Shown here: positions 15,711 through 24,022 of the stretch, piece after piece
How the letters are laid out: each line of letters starts with the position of its first letter
Position numbering within the stretch: the stretch's first letter is position 1
From: Nocardioides sp. Root122
GTDB taxonomy: Bacteria > Actinomycetota > Actinomycetes > Propionibacteriales > Nocardioidaceae
Reading direction: 5' to 3'
Length of the DNA: 64,000 bases
NCBI RefSeq assembly: GCF_001425025.1
Contig: NZ_LMDE01000016.1
Coordinates: forward strand, 64,024-128,023
Position numbers and translations under genes: made by a program
Notes under the pieces: model-generated
What the model was told of the DNA's origin: nothing
What the model saw: the letters and a program-made list of their open reading frames with translations, nothing else
Databases searched by the model: none

Positions 15711-16868
15711 ATGGGCACAGCACTGCTGGTCCTGTTCCTGCTCATCGTCCTGTTCGTCGTCGTCCTGCTCGCGAAGACGGTCAAGATCGTGCCGCAGGCA
15801 CGTGCGGCCATCGTCGAGCGGTTCGGCAAGTACAAGGCGACGCTGCCTGCGGGCCTCAACATCCTCGTGCCGTTCATCGACAGGATGCGCTACCTCATCG
15901 ACCTGCGTGAGCAGGTCGTGAGCTTCCCGCCGCAGCCGGTGATCACCGAGGACAACCTGGTGGTGTCCATCGACACCGTCATCTACTTCCAGGTCACCGA
16001 CCCGGTCGCCGCGACCTACGAGATCGCCAACTACATCCAGGCGATCGAGCAGCTCACCATGACCACGCTGCGCAACATCGTGGGCGGCATGGACCTCGAG
16101 GAGACGCTGACCAGTCGCGACTCCATCAACTCGGGCCTGCGCGGCGTCCTCGACGAGGCCACCGGCAAGTGGGGCATCCGCGTCAACCGCGTCGAGCTCA
16201 AGGGCATCGACCCGCCCCCCTCCATCAAGGACTCGATGGAGAAGCAGATGCGCGCCGACCGTGAGAAGCGTGCCGTGATCCTCACCGCCGAGGGTCAGCG
16301 ACAGGCGGCGATCCTCACGGCCGAGGGTTCGAAGCAGTCGCAGATCCTCAACGCCGAAGGTGACCGGGAGTCGCAGATCCTCCGTGCCCAGGCCGACCGC
16401 GAGGCCTCGATCCTGCGTGCGCAGGGTGAGGGCCAGGCCATCCAGACGGTCTTCCAGGCGATCCACGACGGCCAGCCCGACCAGTCGCTGCTCGCCTACC
16501 AGTACCTCCAGATGATGCCGAAGATCGCCGAGGGCAGCGCCAACAAGGTGTGGGTCATCCCGTCCGAGATCACCAAGGCGATGGAGGGGCTGGGCTCGTC
16601 GATCCACGAGATCGCCGGGATTCCGCGCGACGCCACTCCTCGCACCCGCGTCGACATGGGACCGTCGGAGCCGCAGCTGCCCCGTACGTCCGGCGACCCG
16701 GAGCTGAGTGCCACCAGCAAGGCCGTCGAGGAGGCCATCGCCGAGGCGGAGTCCGCAGCCAACCCGGGCAAGTCGCTGCCGAGCTCGGTGGCGGGCTCGG
16801 AGCCGGACGCCGGCGCCGCGGACGGTCCGGTCGACCCGCTCGACCCGGGGGCACCTGCCGGCCAGTGA
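15711..16868 (+). CDS. SPFH domain / Band 7 (stomatin-like) protein
   Basis: 385 residues. One N-terminal membrane helix (LLVLFLLIVLFVVVLLA) is followed by the SPFH domain (VPQARAAIVERFGKYKATLPAGLNILVPFIDR). A long helical region then carries near-identical repeats of the type ILTAEGQRQA/ILTAEGSKQSQ/ILNAEGDRESQ, the flotillin-like coiled coil, before a disordered acidic and proline-rich tail. It oligomerises on the inner face of the membrane and, with the NfeD protein just upstream, is expected to organise a membrane domain. Ribosome site GGGGGAAA. Confidence 0.93.
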   Translation: MGTALLVLFLLIVLFVVVLLAKTVKIVPQARAAIVERFGKYKATLPAGLNILVPFIDRMRYLIDLREQVVSFPPQPVITEDNLVVSIDTVIYFQVTDPVAATYEIANYIQAIEQLTMTTLRNIVGGMDLEETLTSRDSINSGLRGVLDEATGKWGIRVNRVELKGIDPPPSIKDSMEKQMRADREKRAVILTAEGQRQAAILTAEGSKQSQILNAEGDRESQILRAQADREASILRAQGEGQAIQTVFQAIHDGQPDQSLLAYQYLQMMPKIAEGSANKVWVIPSEITKAMEGLGSSIHEIAGIPRDATPRTRVDMGPSEPQLPRTSGDPELSATSKAVEEAIAEAESAANPGKSLPSSVAGSEPDAGAADGPVDPLDPGAPAGQ

Positions 16869-16878
16869 GTCCGATCGC

Positions 16879-17640
16879 ATGAGTCCGCTCGAGATGGTGC
16901 TGGTCACCCTCGCAGGAGTGGCGGCCGGCACCATCAACACCGTGGTGGGGTCGGGGACGTTGATCACGTTCCCGACCCTGCTGGCGTTCGGTGTGCCTCC
17001 GGTGACCGCCAACGTCAGCAACACCGTCGGCCTCGTGCCCGGCAGCCTGTCCGGCGTCATCGGCTACCGCCGCGAGCTGGGCGGCCAGCGGCCCCGGTTG
17101 CTCAAGCTGGGGCTCGCGTCGCTGCTCGGAGGCACGATCGGTGCGCTGCTCCTGCTGTGGCTCCCGTCGTCGGCCTTCGACACCATCGTGCCGGTCCTGA
17201 TCCTGCTCGGCGTGCTGCTGGTGATCTTCGGTCCCCGCATCCAGCGCGCGGTCGCGGCGCGCGCCGAGTCCCGCGGGGGCATCCCCGACCACGGCGTGTG
17301 GTGGGTCTGGCCGGCGGTCGCCGCCGCCGGGGTGTACGGCGGCTACTTCGGCGCCGCGCAGGGCGTGCTGCTGATGGCCGTCCTCGGCATCGGGGTGGCC
17401 GACTCCATGCAGCGGCACACCGCCACCAAGAACGTCCTGGCGCTGATCGTCAACGCCGTCGCCGCGCTCGTCTTCATCGCGGTCGCCGACATCGACTGGC
17501 GCGTCGCCGGCCTCATCGCCCTCGGCTCGGTGGTCGGCGGCCAGCTCGGTGCCACGGTCGGTCGTCGGCTCTCGCCGAGCCTGCTACGCGCGGTGATCGC
17601 CGTCGTCGGCCTGACCGCCCTCGTCGCCCTGCTCGTCTGA
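16879..17640 (+). CDS. TauE/SafE family sulfite/anion exporter-like membrane protein
   Basis: 253 residues, almost wholly membrane-embedded, with about eight helices in two repeats. The first repeat contains VAAGTINTVVGSGTLITFPTLL and the second GVYGGYFGAAQGVLLMAVLG, the G-x-G-x2-ITFP and GGYFGAAQG-type motifs of the TauE/SafE (DUF81) family. It may export sulfite or small organic anions; the substrate is not shown by the sequence. It follows the SPFH gene by 10 bp. Its 3' end overlaps the convergent hydrolase gene by 57 nt. Confidence 0.88.
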   Translation: MSPLEMVLVTLAGVAAGTINTVVGSGTLITFPTLLAFGVPPVTANVSNTVGLVPGSLSGVIGYRRELGGQRPRLLKLGLASLLGGTIGALLLLWLPSSAFDTIVPVLILLGVLLVIFGPRIQRAVAARAESRGGIPDHGVWWVWPAVAAAGVYGGYFGAAQGVLLMAVLGIGVADSMQRHTATKNVLALIVNAVAALVFIAVADIDWRVAGLIALGSVVGGQLGATVGRRLSPSLLRAVIAVVGLTALVALLV

Positions 17641-18621
17641 GGCCCGCTGCGACGGGTGAGGCTGCTCCACCCAAGCCCGCAGCCACGTGTCGACGGCGTC
17701 GTACGCCCGCTCGCGAGCGGCCGGACGGGACAGGACCACGTCGTGCATGGCGCCGTCGATCGCGACCGAGGTGACGTGCCGGCCCACCGACGAGGCCCAG
17801 CGGCGGATCTGCTGCACGTCGAGCACGATGTCGTGGGTGAAGGCGTCGTCGCCGAGGTCGTCACCGAAGGCCGAGCTCGTCGAGGAGAGGACCAGGGTCG
17901 GGCACGCCACGTCCAGCCCGGCGTGGAGCTGCGCATGACCGCGACGCACGGCGCGCAGCCAGCCGACGTAGACCGGCCGGGACTCTAGCGGCTTCCACGT
18001 CAGGTCGTAGTCCCACTCCCCGCCGTGGTCGCGGTGCAGGGTGCGACCGTAGACGCCGCTGATCTTGCGCGGGATCTCCTGCAGCGGCCGGCTGCTGCCG
18101 ATCCGGTCGATGGCGACCCGGGTCGCCGGGTTGCGGAGCCAGGCGGACCCCTGCATGTCGAACCACGGCGAGTTGAGCACCATCGCCCGGAGCTCGGCCG
18201 GCCGGCGTTCGTGCGCCCAGAGCGACACCGTCAGCCCGCCGGTCGAGTGTCCCGACACGACGACCTCGCGATGGCCGTCGCGGTGGGTGATGCGCCACCA
18301 CGCCAGGTCGATCTCGCCGAAGTACTCGTTGAGGTCGGCGACGTAGTTGGCCGTCTGGTGGTCGCGCAGCGAGCGGCCGTACTTGCGCAGGTCGATCGCG
18401 TAGAAGGTGTAGCCGCGGTCGGCCCACCACCGGGCGTACTCGGTGTGGAAGAAGTAGTCGGCGAACCCGTGCACGTGCAGCACCGCGCGTCCGTTCGGCT
18501 CCTCCGGCTCGAGGGTCACGAGGGTGGCGACCACCGGACCCTCGTCGTCGGGGGGAAGGGAGAAGGTCTCGACCCGGTAGTCAGGACCGAGGAGGTCGGC
18601 CTGCAACGGAACCAGCGACAT
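17584..18621 (-). CDS. alpha/beta hydrolase (serine lipase/lysophospholipase-like)
   Basis: 345 residues. The oxyanion region is VLHVHGFADYFFHTEYARWWADRGY, the nucleophile elbow GHSTGG is near residue 125 and the catalytic His is probably in DGAMHDVVLS near the C-terminus. The family resembles monoacylglycerol lipase-type hydrolases. There is no signal peptide. TAGTCT lies seven bases before the ATG, so the message is probably leaderless. The last 20 residues are acidic and overlap the end of the TauE gene on the other strand. Confidence 0.88.
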   Translation of the reverse strand: MSLVPLQADLLGPDYRVETFSLPPDDEGPVVATLVTLEPEEPNGRAVLHVHGFADYFFHTEYARWWADRGYTFYAIDLRKYGRSLRDHQTANYVADLNEYFGEIDLAWWRITHRDGHREVVVSGHSTGGLTVSLWAHERRPAELRAMVLNSPWFDMQGSAWLRNPATRVAIDRIGSSRPLQEIPRKISGVYGRTLHRDHGGEWDYDLTWKPLESRPVYVGWLRAVRRGHAQLHAGLDVACPTLVLSSTSSAFGDDLGDDAFTHDIVLDVQQIRRWASSVGRHVTSVAIDGAMHDVVLSRPAARERAYDAVDTWLRAWVEQPHPSQRASDEQGDEGGQADDGDHRA

Positions 18622-18750
18622 GGCCCCGAGACTATCCAGCGCACGTCGTCGGCGTGCAGCGGTCCGGGGTCGAGGTGACCGGCTTCACGGCGGAGTAACA
18701 GTTTCCCCATTAGGCCTCGTGCGTCACGGGGCCGGCTCTAACCTTGGCCG

Positions 18751-19896
18751 GTGTCGAGCGCGCGGGGGAGCATGGTCCGAGGATTCTCCTCGTACGTCCA
18801 GCAGCGCGTCGAGGGCTGGCGCACCGGCTCGCGCGGCAGCCAGATGTTCCTGCTCAGCCTGTTGATCGGCATGGTCGTGCTGTCGATGGCGCCCGTGCTC
18901 GTGGCCGGCACCGCGGTGCCGGTGTCCCTGTGGTTCCTCTACCTCATGCTCGGCGTGATGCTGCTGCGCTTCGGGCCCCTGCTCATCCTCACCCCGTGCG
19001 TCATCGCGGCCGCCGTCTGGAGCTCGGTGGAGTCGGGACTGGTGGGCGAGCGCGCGGTCCTCGGCCTGCTGATCCTCTCCCTCGGAGCGGTGCTGGTGCT
19101 CTACCAGTCCAGCCGCCAGCGCTCCGGGCTGCCGATGGCGCTGAGCGAGGCCGTGCTGACCCAGCTGCGCGACCGGCTCCAGCGCCAGGGTGTCGTGCCG
19201 CCCCTCCCCGTCGGGTGGCGTTCGCAGTCCGCCACCATCACCGCCAACGGCCCCAGCTATGCCGGGGACTTCCTCGTCGCCGACCTGCGCGACGGTCGCT
19301 GGCTGGAGATGGCTCTGGTCGACGTCTGCGGCAAGGGCACCTCCGTGGGCCCGCAGGCGCTCCAGTTCGCGGGGGCCCTCGGCGGTCTCATCGGGGCGCT
19401 GCCCCCGGGCGAGCTGATGTCGGCAGCCAACCACTTCCTGCTCCGCCAGGAGTCCGACGAGTCCCTGGCCACCGCGGTGCACCTCAAGGTCGACCTGGTG
19501 ACGGGTGACTACACGATCACCAGCGCCGGCCACCCCCCGGCGCTCCACTGGCACCTCGGCCAGCGCGGCTGGACGGTGGACAACGCGCGCGGGATGGCGC
19601 TCGGCGTGATCGCCGAGGCCGACTTCTCGCCGAGCCGCGGTCGCCTGCAGCCGGGCGAGGCGCTGATGTTCTACACCGACGGCGTCATCGAGACGTCGGA
19701 CCGCGACCTCGACGACGGCATCGACTGGCTGCGCGACCAGGCGCTCCAGGCCGTTGACGCCCGGGGCTTCAACGGCATGCCCAAGCGGGTCCTCAAGAAG
19801 GTGCCGCGCGGCGACGACGACCGGGCGCTGCTGCTCCTCGAGCGGCTCCCGCTCACCTCGCCGGAGCGCGACTCCTCCGACCACCTCGTCGGCTGA
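18751..19896 (+). CDS. membrane-anchored SpoIIE/PP2C-type serine phosphatase
   Basis: 381 residues. Residues about 30-120 hold four membrane helices, then residues 160-365 form a SpoIIE (PPM) phosphatase: GDFLVADLRDG with VDVCGKGTSVG (metal-binding Asp and Gly), ITSAGHPPALHW, and LMFYTDGVIE. Such enzymes dephosphorylate anti-sigma-factor antagonists in stress pathways. No sigma or anti-sigma gene lies nearby, so its partner is elsewhere. The GTG start has TAACCT six bases upstream. No extra sensor domain is visible beyond the membrane part. Confidence 0.92.
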   Translation: MSSARGSMVRGFSSYVQQRVEGWRTGSRGSQMFLLSLLIGMVVLSMAPVLVAGTAVPVSLWFLYLMLGVMLLRFGPLLILTPCVIAAAVWSSVESGLVGERAVLGLLILSLGAVLVLYQSSRQRSGLPMALSEAVLTQLRDRLQRQGVVPPLPVGWRSQSATITANGPSYAGDFLVADLRDGRWLEMALVDVCGKGTSVGPQALQFAGALGGLIGALPPGELMSAANHFLLRQESDESLATAVHLKVDLVTGDYTITSAGHPPALHWHLGQRGWTVDNARGMALGVIAEADFSPSRGRLQPGEALMFYTDGVIETSDRDLDDGIDWLRDQALQAVDARGFNGMPKRVLKKVPRGDDDRALLLLERLPLTSPERDSSDHLVG

Positions 19897-19902
19897 CCCC
19901 GC

Positions 19903-20880
19903 TCAGCCCCCGCGTGAGTAGAGCTCGCGGATGACGTCCTCGATGTCGGGCTCCTGGATCGACAGGTCCGCCACGTCGTACGCCGCCGCCACCGCGGCCA
20001 CGATCGGCGCCGCGCTGGCCTCCGTCGGGAAGGACAGCCACTGGCGGGGGCCTTCGACCCGCCGCACGCTCGCCCCCGGTACGTCGATCGGGTCCGCCTC
20101 GTCGACCAGGTCCACCACGAGCGTGCGGCTGCTCCCGCCCTCGGCGTGCAGCCCGGCCAGCGACCCGTCGTACACCGCGGTGCCGTGGTCGATCACGATC
20201 ACCCGGTCGCACAGGGCCTCGATGTCCTGCAGGTCGTGGGTGGTCAGCAGCAAGGTGGTGCCCCGCTCGGCGTTGAGCGCCCGGAGGAACTCGCGGAGCC
20301 GGCCCTTGCTGACCACGTCGAGTCCGATCGTCGGCTCGTCGAGGTAGACCACCTCGGGGTCGTGGAGGAGCGCCGCGGTGATGTCGCCGCGCATCCGCTG
20401 GCCCAGGCTCAGCTGGCGCACCGGGGTGTCGAGCTGCGCCTCGAGGTCGAGCAGGTCGATGAAGCGGTCGAGGTTCTCGCGGTAGCGCGCGGGCGGGATG
20501 CGGTACATCTTCTGCAGCAGCTCGAAGGAGTCGCGCAGCGGCAGGTCCCACCACAGCGTCGACCGCTGACCGAACACGACCCCGATCCGCCGGGCCAGGT
20601 CGACGCGCTGGCGGCTGGGGTCCAGGCCCGCGACCCGCACCTGCCCCCCAGTGGGCACCAGGATGCCGGTGAGCATCTTGATGGTGGTGGACTTGCCGGC
20701 GCCGTTGGGGCCGATGTAGCCGACCATCTCGCCGGCCGCGACGGAGAAGGTGAGGTCGTGCACGGCGCGCACCTGCTCGCGCACGCGCCGACGGCGTCCC
20801 TCCACGGGGCGGCGTACGTCGAAGGTGCGCTCGAGGTCGCGGACCTCGATGAGGGACGGCACGGACTGCGGGGACGGCAT
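19903..20880 (-). CDS. ABC-2 type exporter, ATP-binding subunit
   Basis: 325 residues. Walker A GPNGAGKSTTIKML near residue 57, Q-loop GVVFGQRSTLWW, signature LSLGQRMRGDI and Walker B VVYLDEPTIGLD. The C-terminal ~80 residues form an accessory domain like that of the daunorubicin/NodI-type ATPases. QRSTLWWDLP after the Q-loop is typical of ATPases paired with the two-permease (DUF990/ABC-2) exporters. It is the last gene of a three-gene operon with both permeases just upstream. Confidence 0.92.
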   Translation of the reverse strand: MPSPQSVPSLIEVRDLERTFDVRRPVEGRRRRVREQVRAVHDLTFSVAAGEMVGYIGPNGAGKSTTIKMLTGILVPTGGQVRVAGLDPSRQRVDLARRIGVVFGQRSTLWWDLPLRDSFELLQKMYRIPPARYRENLDRFIDLLDLEAQLDTPVRQLSLGQRMRGDITAALLHDPEVVYLDEPTIGLDVVSKGRLREFLRALNAERGTTLLLTTHDLQDIEALCDRVIVIDHGTAVYDGSLAGLHAEGGSSRTLVVDLVDEADPIDVPGASVRRVEGPRQWLSFPTEASAAPIVAAVAAAYDVADLSIQEPDIEDVIRELYSRGG

Positions 20881-20883
20881 GGC

Positions 20884-21693
20884 TCAGCTCCCGGTCGAGG
20901 TGTAGTGGCGGACGCCGGTGCGCCAGACCAGCAGTGCGGCGGCCCCCGTCACCAGGCCGGCGACGGGCGAGGCGAACTGGAACGCGTCGGGCGTGCCGAA
21001 GGGGTCGCTGCGGCCCAGCAGGTAGAGGCAGGGATACCAGTTCACGAACGCGACCGGGATGACGAAGGTGAGTCCGACCAACACCTCGCGCGGGAAGATG
21101 CTCAGCGGGTACTGGGTGACGGTCGCGCCCCCGTAGGTGAAGGCGTTGGCGATCTCGGTCGCGTCGGTCGTCCAGAACTGCACGCACGAGAACCCCACGA
21201 AGAGCCCGAAGAACACCAGCGCGCCGCTGACCAGCATCGAGACGGCGACCAGGACGCGCAGCGGGGTCCAGTCGACGTAGGTGCACGCCCAGCCGAACAC
21301 GGCCGCCGCCTGCGTCAGGCGCCCCAGCCGGCGGAGGGTGAACTGGTCGGCGCACACCTGCACCAGCAGCGGGACCGGCTTGGTCATCATCTGGTCGAGC
21401 CGTCCGGTGCGGATGTAGGTGCCGATGCGCTCGACGCTCCCGATGGCGGTGTCGGCGACCGCGAGCGCCAGCGACGCGCTGCCGTAGAGCAGGGCCACCT
21501 CGTGCAGCGAGAAGCCGGCGAGGTCACGCAGGTGCGCGAACATGATCCAGAGGCCGACGAAGTCGAGCCCGGTGATCAGGCCGTTGCCGACCGCGAGCAG
21601 GACGAACGAGGTCGGGTACTGCCAGGCCGCGCGGATCCACAGCCAGGCGATCTGCCCGTAGGTGCGCAGGTGTCGAGCCGCAGCCTCACCCAC
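20884..21693 (-). CDS. ABC-2 family transporter permease (DUF990-like)
   Basis: 269 residues from the GTG at 21693. Six membrane helices are apparent, with cytoplasmic IRTGRLDQMMTKPVPLLVQV between helices 2 and 3, the stretch characteristic of this permease family. Its start lies inside the end of the preceding permease gene (8-nt overlap), and it ends 4 nt before the ATPase start, so the three genes are one unit. The substrate of the exporter is unknown. Confidence 0.88.
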   Translation of the reverse strand: MGEAAARHLRTYGQIAWLWIRAAWQYPTSFVLLAVGNGLITGLDFVGLWIMFAHLRDLAGFSLHEVALLYGSASLALAVADTAIGSVERIGTYIRTGRLDQMMTKPVPLLVQVCADQFTLRRLGRLTQAAAVFGWACTYVDWTPLRVLVAVSMLVSGALVFFGLFVGFSCVQFWTTDATEIANAFTYGGATVTQYPLSIFPREVLVGLTFVIPVAFVNWYPCLYLLGRSDPFGTPDAFQFASPVAGLVTGAAALLVWRTGVRHYTSTGS

Positions 21694-22483
21694 CCTGGAC
21701 CACCACCTTCCGGGTCGCCAGCCGCAGCACGCCCTGGCTGGCCGCCAGCAGGACCACGGCCCACACGAGCTGGAAGCCGAGGGCCGCCGCGAGGTCGGCA
21801 CCGGTGTGCTTGCCGAGCCAGATGTCGGCAGGCACCTGGACGTACGACGCCCACGGCAGGGCCCGCGCAAGGGTACCGAGCCAGCCGGGGAACAGCACGA
21901 GGGGGAGCATCATCCCGCTGAAGAAGATCGCGAACGCCCCGCTCATCACCTTCACCCCGGACTGGTCGAGGAGCCAGAAGGCCGTGCTCGCGACGAGGAA
22001 GCGGATCGCGAAGCTCACGACCACCGCCAGCACGAGCGACACCGCGAAGGCCAGTGCGGCGACGGGCGAGGCGGGCAGTGCGATGTCGAAGACGACGAGC
22101 CCGATGACCGTCGGCCCGAACCCGCGGGTGAGGAGGTGGTACGCCGCCCGGCCCAGGTCGGCCGCGAGGTACCAGCCGACGAGCCCGACGGGCCGGTAGA
22201 GGTCGATCGCCACGTCGCCGGTGCGGATCCGCTCGGCGAGGTCGTCGGTGGTGCCGCCACCCCACAGCGCGATCGTCATCAGCAGGGCCTGACCGAGCCA
22301 GACATAGGTCACCGCGTCCTGCGCGTCGTACCCGCCCGCGGTGGGGTTCGCCCTCCAGAGCGCGAGGTAGGCGTAGGAATAGATGATGCCGAAGACGGAG
22401 TTGGTGAAGATCCCCGCGAGGGTGGCGGCGCGATAGGTGGAGTAGCGGCGGAACGCACGGGTCGCGATGGCGACGTGCAGCAT
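21686..22483 (-). CDS. ABC-2 family transporter permease
   Basis: 265 residues from the ATG at 22483, chosen because GGAAGGGGGAAGC just upstream is a strong ribosome site. Six helices are predicted, and the loop ERIRTGDVAIDLYRPVGLVGWYLA is the counterpart of that in the next gene. First gene of the exporter operon permease-permease-ATPase, which probably forms a heterodimeric pore. Substrate unknown. Confidence 0.88.
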   Translation of the reverse strand: MLHVAIATRAFRRYSTYRAATLAGIFTNSVFGIIYSYAYLALWRANPTAGGYDAQDAVTYVWLGQALLMTIALWGGGTTDDLAERIRTGDVAIDLYRPVGLVGWYLAADLGRAAYHLLTRGFGPTVIGLVVFDIALPASPVAALAFAVSLVLAVVVSFAIRFLVASTAFWLLDQSGVKVMSGAFAIFFSGMMLPLVLFPGWLGTLARALPWASYVQVPADIWLGKHTGADLAAALGFQLVWAVVLLAASQGVLRLATRKVVVQGG

Positions 22484-22606
22484 CCGCTTCCCCCTTCCGA
22501 CGCAACGATCCCCGGTCACCCTCGAAGGGGACCGGGGATGGTCTCACACCGCGCGGGTGTCGCGCACCACGGACGAAGGAGCAGCCGGGGAGGCAGCGCC
22601 TCGGGA

Positions 22607-23134
22607 TCAGCTGTGGCGGACCAGGTTGACCACGCCGATCATCCGGCCCTGGGCGTCGCGGGTGATCGCGATCCCGGCGCGCTTGGCGCGCGGGCTGAGC
22701 AGGATGGCGCGGTGGCCGGGGGAGTCGAGCCACAGGTCGACCATGTCGCGGGGGGTCAGGCCCGAGCCGCGGACCAGGGTCTCGCCGGCCCACGAGTTGT
22801 CGCAGCGGGCGATGACCTCGTTCTGGTCGCGGTGCTCGAACAGGCCCGTGCGGGCGATGCGCTCACCCCACTGCTCGGCGAGCCGGTCGGTGCACGCGTC
22901 GAAGACCCAGACCTTCGCCAGGCCGTTGGCGGCGCGGGCCTGGTTGATCTCGGCCATCAGCCGGTCCTCGAGCTCGTCCATGGACAGGCTGCGCACGTCC
23001 TTGGCGCTGTTCGCCAGGGCGAGCTCGCCGGTGGGGACGGGCCAGGTCGCGCTGCGGGCGGTGGCAGGGGTGGCGACCAGCACGGAGAGGGCGACGCCCA
23101 GCGTCACCAGCAGGGGGGCGAGTCGGGACTGCAC
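22607..23134 (-). CDS. secreted CAP (SCP/PR-1) domain protein
   Basis: 175 residues. A Sec signal peptide (residues 1-27, ending TPATARSA) precedes a CAP domain: MAEINQARAANGLAKV, then LAEQWGERIARTGLFEHRD, VIARCDNSWAGETLVRG and MVDLWLDSPGHRAILLSPRAKRAGI. The GETL and SPGHR segments carry the usual Glu and His of the CAP cavity. Two cysteines probably form a disulfide. Bacterial CAP proteins are extracellular with varied or unknown roles. The ATG has a strong CTGGAGGAA ribosome site. No neighbour suggests a partner. Confidence 0.9.
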   Translation of the reverse strand: MQSRLAPLLVTLGVALSVLVATPATARSATWPVPTGELALANSAKDVRSLSMDELEDRLMAEINQARAANGLAKVWVFDACTDRLAEQWGERIARTGLFEHRDQNEVIARCDNSWAGETLVRGSGLTPRDMVDLWLDSPGHRAILLSPRAKRAGIAITRDAQGRMIGVVNLVRHS

Positions 23135-23360
23135 GGGGTTCCTCCAGGAAAGATCCGCGTCGGGGGCAGTGCGAATCTTGAGAGAATCTTGGGAGATTCC
23201 GGGTTGAGAGTACGACGGTTATGTGTAGTTCGTCGAACCTTTGCGGGAACTGAGCGCGGCAGATCGAGACTTCGTCAACATTCGTCGCGGAAGTGACCGA
23301 CAACCGACCTGGAGGAATGAAAGCGGCTGGGGCGCACGCGCATGAGCGGAATGACGAAAG
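23135..23360. other. intergenic region with tandem repeat upstream of the CAP gene
   Basis: About 225 bases without a gene and with lower GC than the surroundings. On the + strand, GAATCTTGAGA (23172) and GAATCTTGGGA (23183) form an adjacent 11-bp direct repeat, followed by GATTC, about 40-60 bp upstream of the CAP start. This could be an operator or part of its 5' leader. A candidate promoter for the CAP gene lies further up, around TAACCGT on the reverse strand near 23216-23222. I see nothing else in it. Confidence 0.45.
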
Positions 23361-23407
23361 AAGGCCCCTCTGGTCTGGACCGCGAGGGTCCGGACCGGAG
23401 GGGCCTT
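23361..23407 (-). terminator. intrinsic terminator after the PEBP gene
   Basis: A long near-perfect hairpin (outer 10-bp arms 23361-23370 and 23398-23407, inner arms pairing GGTCTGGACC with GGTCCGGACC) with a GCGA-type loop. On the reverse strand it is followed by CTTTCG. It lies 38 bp past the stop of the PEBP gene. Confidence 0.85.
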
Positions 23408-23444
23408 CCTGGGCCGAGCGGCCCGAGCGGGCCGGTCGGGTGGG

Positions 23445-23972
23445 TCAGTGCTGGTAGGTGCCGTGGATGATCGCGCGGCCCAGCGTCTTGAACGCCAGGT
23501 TGAAGGAGACGACCGCGGGGGAGACGGAGTCGTCGACGCCGAGCGAGGCGTCCTTCACGGCGTGCACGACGAAGAAGTAGCGGTGCGGCTGGTCGTTCTC
23601 CGGCGGGGCGGCGCCCATGAAGCCGGCCTCGCCCCCGTCGTTGCGGACGTGGAAGGCGTTGCCGGGGAGGTCGCCCGCCGCGGCACCGGTGTCGAGGGTG
23701 GTGACGTCGGCCGGGATGTCGACGAGGCACCAGTGCCAGAAGCCGCTCGGCGTCGGTGCGTCGGGGTCGAAGCAGGTGACCACGTAGGACTTCGTGCCCT
23801 CGGGTGCACCCGACCAGCTCAGCTGCGGGGAGGTGTTGCCCTTGTCGGCGACCTGGTCGTCCTTGAGCGGCGCACCGTCGGTGACGTCGTCGCTCGTGAC
23901 GGTGAAGGACGCGGTCGCCGGGAGGAGGTCGTAGGGGTTCGGGCTGACGGGTCGTTCGATACCGGTGCTCAT
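23445..23972 (-). CDS. YbhB/YbcL family (PEBP-like) protein
   Basis: 175 residues. FTVTSDDVTDGAPLKDDQVADK, NTSPQLSWSGAPEGTKSYVVTCFDPDAPTPSGFWHW, and AFHVRNDGGEAGFMGAAPP are the conserved DPDAP and GxxGY/F-type blocks of bacterial phosphatidylethanolamine-binding-protein homologues. The ligand is unknown; bacterial members are sometimes described as kinase-inhibitor-like by homology only. No signal peptide. TAGGTT lies six bases before the ATG. A strong terminator follows the gene. Confidence 0.9.
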   Translation of the reverse strand: MSTGIERPVSPNPYDLLPATASFTVTSDDVTDGAPLKDDQVADKGNTSPQLSWSGAPEGTKSYVVTCFDPDAPTPSGFWHWCLVDIPADVTTLDTGAAAGDLPGNAFHVRNDGGEAGFMGAAPPENDQPHRYFFVVHAVKDASLGVDDSVSPAVVSFNLAFKTLGRAIIHGTYQH

Positions 23973-24022
23973 TCCTCGAACCTAGCGAGCCCGTCCACAG
24001 CGCGGGTTGGGACAATGAGCCA

